DNA of 64,000 nt from assembly GCF_030719035.1 (NCBI RefSeq), contig NZ_CP132203.1, positions 6,463,501-6,527,500 on the forward strand, given 5' to 3'. This document shows positions 8,486 to 17,548 of the stretch, in pieces. This DNA is from Hahella sp. HNIBRBA332 (GTDB taxonomy: Bacteria; Pseudomonadota; Gammaproteobacteria; Pseudomonadales; Oleiphilaceae). The notes under the pieces were generated by a model. The model was not told the origin of the DNA, made no database searches, and worked only from the letters and a program-made list of their open reading frames with translations. Position 1 is the stretch's first letter, and every line of letters starts with the position of its first letter. The translations under genes were made by a program, and so were the position numbers.

Positions 8486-8501
8486 TGTGACGTGGTTCAC
8501 C
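8486..8501 (+). promoter_or_regulatory. CRP/Vfr-like palindrome
   Basis: TGTGACGTGGTTCACC fits TGTGA-N6-TCACA at nine of ten conserved positions. It lies 127 bp upstream of the PEP-CTERM microprotein start, about 84 bp before the start site predicted from the sigma54-like element at 8552. A second, poorer possibility is a class II site for an unrecognised sigma70 promoter near 8525. Confidence 0.4.
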
Positions 8502-8551
8502 TTTCTTTTTTGTGAAGTTAAGTGTTTGATATTTTTCTGTTTTTATTTTTA

Positions 8552-8567
8552 TGGCCCCAGGTGTGCA
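8552..8567 (+). promoter_or_regulatory. Candidate sigma54 (-24/-12) promoter
   Basis: TGGCCCCAGGTGTGCA has the GG and GC doublets exactly 10 bp apart and matches 9 of 12 positions of the RpoN consensus (TGGCACG-N4-TTGCW). A start site near 8578 would give a 35-nt leader with GGGAG before the ATG at 8613. Sigma54 control is a known theme for PEP-CTERM genes in some exosortase-bearing bacteria, which supports the assignment, but the motif is short. Confidence 0.45.
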
Positions 8568-8612
8568 GTATAAGGGGCAATAGTGTTATACAAACAGTTG
8601 GGAGAATGAAGT

Positions 8613-8720
8613 ATGCCTCCGATAGTAACTGTTCCCGAGCCTGCGACGTTGGCTCTCTATGGTATAGCGCTCTTGGCGATCATCCTCTATCGAGGCATGA
8701 AATCCAAGAAACACGGTTAA
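8613..8720 (+). CDS. Stand-alone PEP-CTERM sorting-signal microprotein (35 aa)
   Basis: The 35-codon frame encodes only six residues (MPPIVT) before an almost textbook PEP-CTERM signal: VPEPATLAL, a hydrophobic helix (YGIALLAIILY) and a basic end (RGMKSKKHG). PEP-CTERM segments normally lie at the C-terminus of long secreted proteins and are processed by exosortase. Here there is no signal peptide or cargo domain. An in-frame TGA stands two codons before the ATG, so it is not the visible end of a longer frame. A GGGAG sequence, a sigma54-like promoter and an intrinsic terminator frame it as its own transcription unit. It could be a relic of a larger gene, but the intact regulatory frame argues against that. 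No exosortase gene is in the window. Confidence 0.6.
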   Translation: MPPIVTVPEPATLALYGIALLAIILYRGMKSKKHG

Positions 8721-8739
8721 ATTCATTGGCGGTGAATAC

Positions 8740-8772
8740 CCCTCTTAGCGTTATGTTAAGAGGGTTTTTTTT
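8740..8772 (+). terminator. Rho-independent terminator of the PEP-CTERM unit
   Basis: CCCTCTTA (8740-8747) pairs perfectly with TAAGAGGG (8757-8764) and is followed by eight T residues. It lies 20 bp after the microprotein stop, oriented for the plus strand. Confidence 0.85.
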
Positions 8773-8836
8773 GCCCTGAAGAAAGTACGCCGCAAATCTT
8801 CCCTGGCTTACGCATTCAATTCTAGAGAGCCCGGAC

Positions 8837-10462
8837 TCAGCGACGCAGGCGGGAAGACAGCTCTGACGCGCGATGAGCGAGATGGCTCAGGCGACCGATT
8901 TTATCCTTGGCGGATGTCGCATTGCGTGCGGACTCGTCAGTCAGTTCCGACACTTCCTCCAGGTTCTTGGCGATATCCTCAGATACTGACAACTGCTCGT
9001 CGGACGCGGTAGCCACTTCCGTATTCAAGGCGTTCACTTTGGCGATGGCTTCGCTGATGGAAGAAAGTTTTTCTGACGCGCTGGCGAAATAACCGCTGCA
9101 CTCATCGGTGATGCGATTGCTGGCTTCCATAACGGATACCGTGTTTTTGGCGCCGTTTTGCACGCTGTCGATGATGGACTCTATTTCCGCTGTGGAGTTT
9201 TGGGTTTTCTGCGCCAGCGAGCGTACTTCATCCGCCACCACCGCGAAGCCGCGCCCCTGTTCGCCAGCGCGGGCGGCCTCAATGGCTGCGTTCAGAGCGA
9301 GCAGGTTGGTTTGCTCGGCGATGCCGCGGATGACATTCAGCACGGTGCCCACGTTTTTGGTGTCCTCCGCCAGCTTCTTGACGGTTTCCGAGCTGCTCGA
9401 CACCTGTTGCGCCAGACGCTTGATCGCGTCGTTGGCGCGCTTCATCGCCTCCATGCCGTCTTTCGCTGCGATATCCGTGTCATGGGCCACTTCCGCCGCG
9501 TTGCTGGCGTTTTGGGCGACTTGCTGAGAGGCGGCGGTCATCTCCTGCATGGCGGTGGCGACATGAATGGTGCGGCCGTTGGAATCCTGTGAGCAGTTAA
9601 CAATATCATCTGCGGCGCGAGTAATGATGATGATGTTTTCATTAAGGTCTTCCGCTGTTTTATCCATGGCGGCGGCGAAGTCGTTAAGGAATTTCTGTAG
9701 TTCTGCGGCGGCATTCGAGAGCCGCCCCAATTCATCTTTGCGTTCTGAAGAGAAGTCGTGTCCCATCTCTCCGTGGCTAAGCTTGGTGACTTTATCAATG
9801 ATGTTGCGGGTAGGGCGTACGATACGCACATTGATAAGGGATAATACGATAATCGCCGACGTCAGAGTCACGATGGCGAGAACGATACTCCAAAAAGCGA
9901 AACTTTCGCTGAACTCGACATGAGCGCTCTTGTAAGACTCAGCGACATGCGCCTTGAGGCTGTCCGCCAGATCTTGTAATAGTTTGGTGGGCTCTCTGTC
10001 GATACCGGAGACTGCATTGTCGCCAGCCTGGGAATTGAAGCCTGTATTTTTGAATACCTCCAAACCTTCGCGGTAGGCTTGTCCCATGATTTTATGTCGG
10101 TTAATAAACTGATCCAGCGTCGACTTCATTGACTCTTCCGGCAGCAGCGGCCGGATTCCTGAGACCTTTTCCTGCACTTTGGTTTCCGTTTCCACGAAGC
10201 GGTCCCAGTATTTTTTCAGATTGTCTGGGTTACCGCCGCGCAGCAACACGTTCTTCCACTCCTGGACTTGTATTTTAAACAAGGTCACGGACTCATTTGC
10301 TTTCTGCTGAAGATCTCCATTTCTGGCCAGAGACAATTCCAGTTCGCTGATGCGGCGCTCGTTGGAGATGGCGCTGAAAATGCCTGCGGCCAGCGTTAAC
10401 AGCCCGCTTAAAGTGACGACTGCTAACAGTTGATTAAACAAACTTCTGGATAACCATTGCAT
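8837..10462 (-). CDS. Methyl-accepting chemotaxis protein
   Basis: A 541-residue chemoreceptor of standard topology. A first membrane helix (about residues 8-30) and a second (about 190-212, FWSIVLAIVTLTSAIIVLSL) enclose a roughly 160-residue helical periplasmic sensor. A HAMP domain follows (IVRPTRNIIDKVTKLSHGEMG), then the cytoplasmic signalling hairpin with its conserved tip EQTNLLALNAAIEAARAGEQ near residue 390. No C-terminal CheR-tethering pentapeptide is present; the protein ends SSRLRR. A GGAG site precedes the ATG. The ligand cannot be inferred. It lies downstream of, and in the same direction as, a hybrid histidine kinase 162 bp away. Confidence 0.9.
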   Translation of the reverse strand: MQWLSRSLFNQLLAVVTLSGLLTLAAGIFSAISNERRISELELSLARNGDLQQKANESVTLFKIQVQEWKNVLLRGGNPDNLKKYWDRFVETETKVQEKVSGIRPLLPEESMKSTLDQFINRHKIMGQAYREGLEVFKNTGFNSQAGDNAVSGIDREPTKLLQDLADSLKAHVAESYKSAHVEFSESFAFWSIVLAIVTLTSAIIVLSLINVRIVRPTRNIIDKVTKLSHGEMGHDFSSERKDELGRLSNAAAELQKFLNDFAAAMDKTAEDLNENIIIITRAADDIVNCSQDSNGRTIHVATAMQEMTAASQQVAQNASNAAEVAHDTDIAAKDGMEAMKRANDAIKRLAQQVSSSSETVKKLAEDTKNVGTVLNVIRGIAEQTNLLALNAAIEAARAGEQGRGFAVVADEVRSLAQKTQNSTAEIESIIDSVQNGAKNTVSVMEASNRITDECSGYFASASEKLSSISEAIAKVNALNTEVATASDEQLSVSEDIAKNLEEVSELTDESARNATSAKDKIGRLSHLAHRASELSSRLRR

Positions 10463-10624
10463 GATTGACTCCGGAACGGATGAGAACTAAGAGTGGTATG
10501 TATCTATAAAGTAATAGCATATAAGAGGACTTTTGCTATTTATGACGGGATGCCGCCCGTTTGTTGCAGTTTTATGACAAAACGCTGAATGTTGGCGGAA
10601 GAGTGAATGATTGTTGAGCGAATA

Positions 10625-13297
10625 TCAGGCTTGGGGGGCGGTGACCGCGCAGTGTCCGAGCAGCTCCTGCAGGAGCTGGTCGAGCTGATTCCGGTCCAGA
10701 GGTTTGCCGAGATATCCTTGCGCGCCGGATTCCATGTAAGTAGCGATGTCGGCGGGTTCGGTGTTGCCGGAAATGATGTAAACCGGTTGCGAGTATCCCT
10801 GGGCGCGCAAGGCGCGTAGGGCCTCCAAACCATCCATGACCGGCATTTGGATGTCCATCAGGATCAGGTCAAAACTTTCCGCCAGCGCCGCCTCCAGCGC
10901 TTCCTGACCATTCTCGACGGTCACCACGGTCAAGGCGGGGCCGATACGCTCGATCTGACGTTTGAACAGCAGGCGGTTGACGTCGTTGTCTTCCGCTACA
11001 AGGATACGGCCGGTGAGGTCTTCCGGCACCGTTGGCAGGTAAAGCCGCAGTTTTTGATAAAAATGCAGGCGGTCGACCGGCTTGGCGATGAAGTCGATAA
11101 AGCCCAACTGCCGGTATTCATCCAACTGATGACGCATGACATTGGCGGTCAGTGCGATTACTGGCGGCGTCTGGCTGATTTCCCGTAAATGCAGAATAGC
11201 CTCATCCCCGCCCATTTCCGGCATTTGGATATCCAGCAGGATTAGATCGAAGCGGGATGCGGATGCGGCTTCCACCGCCTGTTTGCCGTTGCTCGCCAGG
11301 GTGACGCTGAGGCCGGCTTCCACCAGAAAGCGATGAAACAGCGTCTGGTTGTCGAGATTGTCTTCCGCCAGCAGCACTTTTCCGCGCAGACGAGGGGCGC
11401 TCCATGCGGCGCCGTTCAGTTCCAGGCGCAGACGCGCTTTCTCGAATTCCTCCAGGCTGTTTATCCATGGCGTCTGGCTTAAGTCGCCGGCGCTGATGGT
11501 GACGCTGAAGCGGCTGCCTTCGCCTTGGGAGCTGTCCACCGTCAATTCACCGCCGAGCATGTGAGCCAACTGTCGGGAGATATAGAGTCCTAGCCCGGTG
11601 CCTCCATACTGGCGAGTGGTGGAACTGTCCGCCTGCACGAAGGGCTCGAAGATTTTCTTCAACTCGCCCGGACCCAATCCTATACCCGTATCCGTGACGG
11701 TGAAGCGCAGCAGATTGGCGTCCTTCTCATAACTGACGCCGAAGTGAATGCTTCCCTTGTGGGTGAACTTGGTGGCGTTGGCGCCCAGGTTGAACAAAAT
11801 CTGCTTGAGGCGTGTGGGATCTGACTCGAAGTGCGCGGGCAGCGGCAATTTGGGTGTGATGTCCAGAGTTAGACCTTTTTCATGTGCGCGCAAGCCGATA
11901 TGGGAACGCAAATCTTCAATCAAGTTCGGCAGTGAGATCTGCATATGTTCGATTTCGATCTTCTCCGCCTCGATTTTCGAAAGGTCGAGAATGTCATTGA
12001 TGATAGTGAGCAGGTGACGGCCGCTGCGCACGATGATGTCGATAAACTGGTTGCGCTCTTCACGACTCAGGTTGCTCTCCCGCAGCGATTCCGAGTAGCC
12101 GAGAATCGCCGTCATGGGGGTGCGTATCTCGTGGCTCATATTGGCGAGGAAGCGACTTTTGGCGGCTTCGGACACCTCCGCCGCGCGTTGGGCGTTGAGC
12201 GCCTGCTCTTTGGCCTGTCGGGCCTGCTCAAAAAGCTGCGCGTTGCGTACGGCAGTGCCGACCTGCACCAGATACTCGGCGATAGATTCAATAGCGGCGG
12301 CGTCCAGATCCAGGGGTTGGACGTAATTGACGAAGCCGAAGCCGCCAATGACTTTGTTATCTACATGCAGAGGAAAATAGGCGATGGAAATAGGCGCGCG
12401 AAAGTCGTAGAGACGTTTGTCCACTTTCGAAGTCGTGGCGTCAGGGGGAGGCACCCGCGGAATAAACAGCGGCTCGTCTTTTACTAATGGGCGGACGAAT
12501 ATGCTGTTCTCATCTTCGGGGAGGAAAAAAGTGAACCCCTCCGATTGTTTGACTTCCTGCGCCGTCAGTGCATCGCCATAGCTTTTCACCAGCACCAGAC
12601 GCTCCAGATTGTTTTCAAACAGCGTGATGTAAACCTGCTCGAAAGGCTGGATACGGCGTAGAGCCTGCATGACCCGGCCCATGATCAGGTCCAGTTCGAG
12701 GTGGGTGTTCACCGCATGAGCCAGGGAGCTGATGTCGATCAGCGACTCTTTCTGCTCCAGCAGGCGCAGCTTGGTTTGATTCAGTTTAAGGTTGATGCGA
12801 TGCAGCAGCATGCCCAGGCTCATGGTGTAGCCGAACAGGCCGGCGGAGGCGATCAGGGTGGGCGTCAGCTCCAGGCTGGGACGGAAATAGAAGTCAGTGA
12901 TCAACCCGGTCAGCAGGGCGCCGGTGACATTGGCGACGATGCCTTTGAAGAAGAAGATTGCTCCGTCGGCGGCCAGGTTGGTCATCCAGGCGCCGCAGAT
13001 AAAAGCCAGTGTGATCAAGGGATTGAATCCCCACAGCGCAACGCAGGCGCCATAGGCGAAAGAATCGACCAGTATGTTATCCAGCTCTTGCTTCTTGGAT
13101 TCGGAGAAAAAATACGCCAGATGAGGGTAAATCAGCGTGTGCAGGACAATCAGCCCCCACATCAGCGGGTGGCCGGAAAATTTGAATATCGCGATGTGCA
13201 GACACAAAACGATCATGCAGGCGATAACGCGCAACACATAACCATTGCGCACCTGGGTCGATTTCTGTGCGGACGGTAACTCGGCTTTCCTTTTCAC
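10625..13297 (-). CDS. MASE2-GAF hybrid histidine kinase with two receiver domains
   Basis: An 890-residue membrane hybrid kinase. The first 180 residues form a MASE2-type membrane sensor (YPHLAYFFSESKKQELDNIL, ILVDSFAYGACVALWGFNPL). A GAF-like domain covers about 190-360. The HisKA box is NMSHEIRTPMTAILGYSE (about residue 390) and the ATPase has DTGIGLGPGELKKIFEPF and GTGLGLYISRQLAHMLGG. Two receiver domains follow (LILLDIQMPEMGG near residue 695, LILMDIQMPVMDG near 820), each keeping its phospho-acceptor Asp. There is no HPt or output domain, so signalling must pass to another protein. MASE2 is usually linked to cyclases, so its use in a kinase is less common. The listed start is GTG and is uncertain. 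Confidence 0.88.
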   Translation of the reverse strand: MKRKAELPSAQKSTQVRNGYVLRVIACMIVLCLHIAIFKFSGHPLMWGLIVLHTLIYPHLAYFFSESKKQELDNILVDSFAYGACVALWGFNPLITLAFICGAWMTNLAADGAIFFFKGIVANVTGALLTGLITDFYFRPSLELTPTLIASAGLFGYTMSLGMLLHRINLKLNQTKLRLLEQKESLIDISSLAHAVNTHLELDLIMGRVMQALRRIQPFEQVYITLFENNLERLVLVKSYGDALTAQEVKQSEGFTFFLPEDENSIFVRPLVKDEPLFIPRVPPPDATTSKVDKRLYDFRAPISIAYFPLHVDNKVIGGFGFVNYVQPLDLDAAAIESIAEYLVQVGTAVRNAQLFEQARQAKEQALNAQRAAEVSEAAKSRFLANMSHEIRTPMTAILGYSESLRESNLSREERNQFIDIIVRSGRHLLTIINDILDLSKIEAEKIEIEHMQISLPNLIEDLRSHIGLRAHEKGLTLDITPKLPLPAHFESDPTRLKQILFNLGANATKFTHKGSIHFGVSYEKDANLLRFTVTDTGIGLGPGELKKIFEPFVQADSSTTRQYGGTGLGLYISRQLAHMLGGELTVDSSQGEGSRFSVTISAGDLSQTPWINSLEEFEKARLRLELNGAAWSAPRLRGKVLLAEDNLDNQTLFHRFLVEAGLSVTLASNGKQAVEAASASRFDLILLDIQMPEMGGDEAILHLREISQTPPVIALTANVMRHQLDEYRQLGFIDFIAKPVDRLHFYQKLRLYLPTVPEDLTGRILVAEDNDVNRLLFKRQIERIGPALTVVTVENGQEALEAALAESFDLILMDIQMPVMDGLEALRALRAQGYSQPVYIISGNTEPADIATYMESGAQGYLGKPLDRNQLDQLLQELLGHCAVTAPQA

Positions 13298-13620
13298 TAC
13301 TCACACGCGCGGTTGTTGGTATCCGCCACGCCGTTTCAGGCGCAGCAGTGGCGACGCCGAAATGCTGACAGACCTAATTATTATAGCAAAGGCTGTCCTG
13401 CGCTCGGCCCCTTCGGCGCTGGCGATCAGCAGCAAGCATCTAACGCCTCCACGGGCGGATAAGCCTGACGCTTGATTCGCTACAGCATTTCCATACACGA
13501 CTGTGCTGGTTAGTCTAGTCGACCGGAGGGCCTATGGATATTGTCCATCTGGCACTGCGGAAAGTACGGACTCTCCGCGGCGCCTTCGTTGCTAATCGCG
13601 GTTATGTAACGACGACGCAT
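13298..13620. other. Intergenic region, no gene seen
   Basis: About 320 bp between the hybrid kinase and the small membrane protein, both on the minus strand. It should hold the kinase promoter on the minus strand. A plus-strand ATG at 13534 with a GGAGGG in front opens a frame running antisense through the membrane protein gene; it looks non-coding and was rejected. Confidence 0.4.
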
Positions 13621-14091
13621 CTATTTCATGGAGGGGCGCGAAGCCAGACTGTTGTGAGTAACTTGGGCGGCGGTCAGCAGCAGGATGACTGCGATCGATC
13701 CTGTGAGGGCTTGTTTCCACAGGTCCGGCGTTTGCAAGATTTCCGGCAGCAACAGGGCGGGAGTGACGACCACCGCCAACAGAATGCCCACCAGTTTGAG
13801 CAGGGTGCGGCTGACGCAGATAGTGCTCAGACGCAGCAAGGAAGCCGCGGCGTTACGCTCACACTCTTGCGGGCTGACTTCGTCGTCCAAGGCGCGCAAT
13901 GATTCAAACACCCATTCGCGTCCCAGACGATGGCCCAGAAACATCAAAAGGAGGGGACAGATGGCGATCATGAGTCCGCCTTTCACCAGATCGCTGTGCA
14001 TGACGCGGCTGCCTTCGATCATGATCGAAGCGGATAGAAAAATGGTGGAGCACTGGATGATGAGCAACAGCTTGGCGGGGGAAAGACGCAT
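13621..14091 (-). CDS. Small integral membrane protein, unknown function
   Basis: A 156-residue hydrophobic protein that I do not recognise. Membrane segments are visible near residues 4-22 (LLLIIQCSTIFLSASIMI), 35-50 (GGLMIAICPLLLMFLGH), 93-113 (LLKLVGILLAVVVTPALLLP) and 128-143 (GSIAVILLLTAAQVT), with a charged loop between the second and third (ESLRALDDEVSPQECERNAA). The frame extends upstream to 14223, but the ATG at 14091 has GAGGG at usable spacing and gives a natural membrane-protein start. It is transcribed away from the LysR gene. Confidence 0.6.
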   Translation of the reverse strand: MRLSPAKLLLIIQCSTIFLSASIMIEGSRVMHSDLVKGGLMIAICPLLLMFLGHRLGREWVFESLRALDDEVSPQECERNAAASLLRLSTICVSRTLLKLVGILLAVVVTPALLLPEILQTPDLWKQALTGSIAVILLLTAAQVTHNSLASRPSMK

Positions 14092-14440
14092 TGTGTACCG
14101 ACCCTCTGCAGTGTTGTAGTGATAACTCGTGATGCTAATTAATGCTTCGGTCAATTTCAGTTGTTCTTTCTTAGCGGACGGTAACGGTTTGCAACCTGCG
14201 CCGTACATGGTCAACCGGCGCATTGGAGCTATTCGCGGGGAAACCTCCGCTACAAAAACAGGGCGACAGCGGTCAGGAGATGCCGTATCGCCGGCACGTT
14301 GGCCGCCGCGCGAGTAAAGTGTTCCTCGGGTTTCTTACCGCCAGTTTAATTTGGTTGCATTCTATCTGTGCGCTTGTTTCGCATAATGGCGGCGCTGCTA
14401 CATAATCTGTCCATTAATTACGAATAATAGAGGGGAGGAT

Positions 14441-15340
14441 ATGGATAGGATCGACGCATTGCAGGTGTTCGCCCGGGTCGCGGAAACCGGCAGTTTTACC
14501 CGGGCGGCGGACTTGTGCGAGCTGCCTCGGTCCACTGTCTCTTCCGTAGTGCAGAAGCTGGAGGCCAGCCTTGGCGCGCGCTTGCTGCATCGCACTACCC
14601 GTCGTGTCAGCCTGACGCATGATGGCGCAGCCCTGTTGGAGCGCTGCCGTCATTTGCTGACGGAAATTGAAGAAATAGAAAGCATGTTTCGCGAGCCCGG
14701 GGCGAGAGTGAGCGGAAAACTGAAAGTGGATGTTCCCAGTCGCTTCGGCTCCCGGGTGATTGCGCCGGCGTTGCCAGACTTCTTTGAGCGCTATCCGGAT
14801 ATTGAGCTGGAACTGGGGGCGACGGATCGCACTATCGATCTGATTCAGGAGGGGGTTGACTGTGTGGTGCGGGTGGGCGATCCCGGCTCCGCCAGTCTGG
14901 TGGCCAGACCTCTCGGAAAAATGGAATTGGTGAACTGCGCCAGCCCTGTTTATTTGGCGCGTTATGGCGCGCCGCAGACTCCGGATGATTTGAGCGCGCA
15001 TCGAGCGGTCAGATTCGCGTCACCCAATACCGGACGCGCTGAACCCTGGGAATATGTGCAGGATGGGGAGCTGCATTATGTGGAAATGCGCAGTTGGGTG
15101 ACGGTGAACAATGCGGAGACCTATGTAGCCTGCGCCCTGGCGGGAATGGGGCTGCTGCAGGCGCCGGCTTATGACGTGAGGCATCTGCTGGCGTCAGGGG
15201 AACTGGTGGAAGTGCTGCCGGACGCCAGAGCGGAAGCCATGCAGATTTATGCGATGTATCCCCACCGGCGGCAACTGTCCCGTCGGGTGCGCGTCTTCAT
15301 CGATTGGGTGGACGAACGGGTCAAGATGGTCTGCGTCTGA
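14441..15340 (+). CDS. LysR family transcriptional regulator
   Basis: A 299-residue LysR-type regulator. Residues 1-60 are the winged helix-turn-helix (IDALQVFARVAETGSFTRAA, DLCELPRSTVSSVVQKLEAS, LLHRTTRRVSLT). The rest is a two-lobed effector-binding domain starting near SGKLKVDVPSRFG, of the type related to Pseudomonas and E. coli DmlR/AaeR-like regulators. A strong GGGAGG site precedes the ATG. It lies 208 bp upstream of, and codirectional with, the BCCT transporter gene, which makes it a candidate regulator of the transport and catabolic locus that follows, though this is positional inference only. Confidence 0.88.
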   Translation: MDRIDALQVFARVAETGSFTRAADLCELPRSTVSSVVQKLEASLGARLLHRTTRRVSLTHDGAALLERCRHLLTEIEEIESMFREPGARVSGKLKVDVPSRFGSRVIAPALPDFFERYPDIELELGATDRTIDLIQEGVDCVVRVGDPGSASLVARPLGKMELVNCASPVYLARYGAPQTPDDLSAHRAVRFASPNTGRAEPWEYVQDGELHYVEMRSWVTVNNAETYVACALAGMGLLQAPAYDVRHLLASGELVEVLPDARAEAMQIYAMYPHRRQLSRRVRVFIDWVDERVKMVCV

Positions 15341-15403
15341 GCATCGGCGCGCCCGATGAGGTATACTAGGCAGGCTAAAGCGCCTGTTTAGGCACGCGTA
15401 ATT

Positions 15404-15418
15404 GGTTGTTGAACAACC
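15404..15418. promoter_or_regulatory. Perfect palindrome upstream of the BCCT transporter gene
   Basis: GGTTGTTGAACAACC is a perfect inverted repeat of 7 bp around a single G. It lies about 130 bp before the transporter start, in the gap after the LysR gene, and may be an operator. The binding protein is not identifiable. Confidence 0.35.
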
Positions 15419-15548
15419 TGTCTACATGATCGCGGAAGTCGTTGGAGATTACTCTGACGCACTGCGATTGCTAGGTAACTCTAAGGCGCGCCGGATGCGC
15501 ATCCTGCGACCTTATCGAATCAAATGCACGACGACTTAAGGACACATT

Positions 15549-17522
15549 ATGAATGGGAGCCCGAAAGCGCGTTTAAATCCCCCTGTCTTTTTTACCTCCT
15601 CTGGACTGATTGTATTGTTGGTGGCCTTTGCGGCGCTCTTCCCTGAGAAAGCCAGCGAGTTGTTCACTGAGCTGCAGGCGGCCATTGTCGCCAACGCCAG
15701 TTGGTTTTACGTGCTGACAGTGGCGATCATTTTGATCACTGTCTGCTTTCTCGGGTTGTCTCGTTATGGCGAGATCAAACTGGGGCCGGATCATTCCACG
15801 CCGGATTATTCCTACGTCACTTGGTTCGCCATGTTGTTCTCCGCCGGTATGGGCATTGGCCTGATGTTCTTCGGCGTAGCGGAGCCGGTGATGCACTTCC
15901 TGTCACCGCCGGTTGGTGATGGCGGTACCGTGCAGGCGGCTCGCGAGGCCATGAAAATCACCTTTTTCCACTGGGGCCTGCACGCCTGGGCTATCTACGC
16001 CATCGTGGCGCTTATCCTGGCGTTTTTCAGCTATCGTCACGGTTTGCCGCTGACGCTGCGTTCCGCTCTGTATCCGTTGATCGGCGAGAAGATATACGGC
16101 CCTATCGGCCATGCGGTGGATATTTTCGCTGTCATTGGCACCCTTTTCGGTGTCGCTACCTCCCTGGGGTACGGCGTATTGCAGGTGAACTCCGGCTTGA
16201 ATCACCTCTTCGACATTCCTGTGGGACTGACGACGCAGGTTATCTTGATCGTCTTCGTGACATTTCTGGCGATACTTTCCGTCACCACAGGCCTTGATAA
16301 AGGCATACGCCGCCTGTCCGAACTAAACATGGTGTTGGCGGTGCTTCTGCTGGCCTTTGTGTTGCTGGCGGGCCCGACGGTGTTTCTATTGCAGGCGTTC
16401 GTACAGAACCTGGGCTCATACGCATCGGATATCGTACGCAACACCTTTAATTTGTTCGCCTATGAAAAAACCGATTGGATCGGCGGCTGGACCATTCTGT
16501 ACTGGGGCTGGTGGATGTCCTGGGCGCCTTTCGTGGGCCTGTTCATTGCGCGGGTGTCGCGAGGACGTACGATTCGTGAATTCGCCATGGGCGTGTTGTT
16601 TGTTCCCACGGGCTTTACGCTGATGTGGATGACCTTTTTCGGCAACACAGCCATTAACATGATTCTGAGCGATGGCCTGACTTCATTGGGAGATACCGTC
16701 TCCAGCGACGTCACCATTGCATTGTTCGCATTCCTGGAACAGTTCCCGTTTTCCGGCCTGCTATCGCTGCTGGCGACGGTGATGGTGATTGTGTTCTTCG
16801 TGACCTCTTCTGACTCCGGCTCCATGGTGGTGGATATGCTCTGCTCCAACGGACGTGACGATACGCCTATGTGGCAGCGCGTTTACTGGGCGGGAGGCGA
16901 AGGCATTGTCGCCGCCGTATTACTGGCCGCAGGCGGCCTTGGGGCGCTGCAGACCATGACCATCGCCAGCGCGCTGCCGTTCGCCGTCGTATTGCTGATC
17001 GCCACCTATGGCCTGATTAAAGCCCTGCGCATCGATGCATTCAAACGCGACAGCCTGCAGCTCAATGTGCAGCCGGCGGCGCCCATGGTGCATGACGAAA
17101 ACTGGCGCGATCGCTTGTCCAACATTGTCGACTATCCAGACAAAGATAACGTTAGCCGTTTCCTGGGATCCATCGCCAAACCCGCTTGCGAGTCGGTTTG
17201 CAAAGAGCTGCGGGAACATGAGCTGGACGCGCATGTGGAAGAGGACCGAGAGCGTCATCGGGTACGACTGACGGTGATGCTGGGCAATGAAGTAGACTTC
17301 GTATACGAGGTGCGCAGTCGTTCTCATGTGAAGCCGAATTTCGTCCATCCAGAGGAGTCTGTTGAGGAGGCTCCAGAAGAGGAGCGCTACTACCGCGCCG
17401 AAGTGCATTTGCGCGAGGGCGGGCAGGATTATGATGTGATGGGCTGGAGCAAAGTTGCGGTGATCAACGACATCATCGACCAGTACCATAAGCACATGCA
17501 CTTCCTGCATTTGCTGCGCTAA
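15549..17522 (+). CDS. BCCT family choline/betaine-type transporter (BetT-like)
   Basis: A 657-residue secondary transporter of the betaine/carnitine/choline family, with about 12 membrane segments over the first 510 residues and a long cytoplasmic C-terminal domain of about 145 residues, as in osmoregulated BetT-like choline importers. Family signatures are SAGMGIGLMFFGVAEPVMHF and the Trp-rich WTILYWGWWMSWAPFVGLF followed by ARVSRGRTIREF, which forms the aromatic substrate cage. The start has AAGGAC in front. Downstream, convergent genes encode amidohydrolase, aldehyde dehydrogenase and a creatinase-like enzyme, suggesting uptake of a compatible solute or related nitrogen compound for use as nutrient as well as osmolyte. 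Confidence 0.88.
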   Translation: MNGSPKARLNPPVFFTSSGLIVLLVAFAALFPEKASELFTELQAAIVANASWFYVLTVAIILITVCFLGLSRYGEIKLGPDHSTPDYSYVTWFAMLFSAGMGIGLMFFGVAEPVMHFLSPPVGDGGTVQAAREAMKITFFHWGLHAWAIYAIVALILAFFSYRHGLPLTLRSALYPLIGEKIYGPIGHAVDIFAVIGTLFGVATSLGYGVLQVNSGLNHLFDIPVGLTTQVILIVFVTFLAILSVTTGLDKGIRRLSELNMVLAVLLLAFVLLAGPTVFLLQAFVQNLGSYASDIVRNTFNLFAYEKTDWIGGWTILYWGWWMSWAPFVGLFIARVSRGRTIREFAMGVLFVPTGFTLMWMTFFGNTAINMILSDGLTSLGDTVSSDVTIALFAFLEQFPFSGLLSLLATVMVIVFFVTSSDSGSMVVDMLCSNGRDDTPMWQRVYWAGGEGIVAAVLLAAGGLGALQTMTIASALPFAVVLLIATYGLIKALRIDAFKRDSLQLNVQPAAPMVHDENWRDRLSNIVDYPDKDNVSRFLGSIAKPACESVCKELREHELDAHVEEDRERHRVRLTVMLGNEVDFVYEVRSRSHVKPNFVHPEESVEEAPEEERYYRAEVHLREGGQDYDVMGWSKVAVINDIIDQYHKHMHFLHLLR

Positions 17523-17548
17523 TCAGCGCTTCTGCGCCGACGGCGAGG

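Noticed and set aside
8522..8779. 85-codon frame covering the PEP-CTERM region
   Set aside because: It uses a different frame from the VPEP sequence and has no protein-like features.
13534..13902. Plus-strand frame with a good GGAGGG site, antisense to the small membrane protein
   Set aside because: Gln/Gly-rich shadow-type composition; the minus-strand frame has clean membrane helices.
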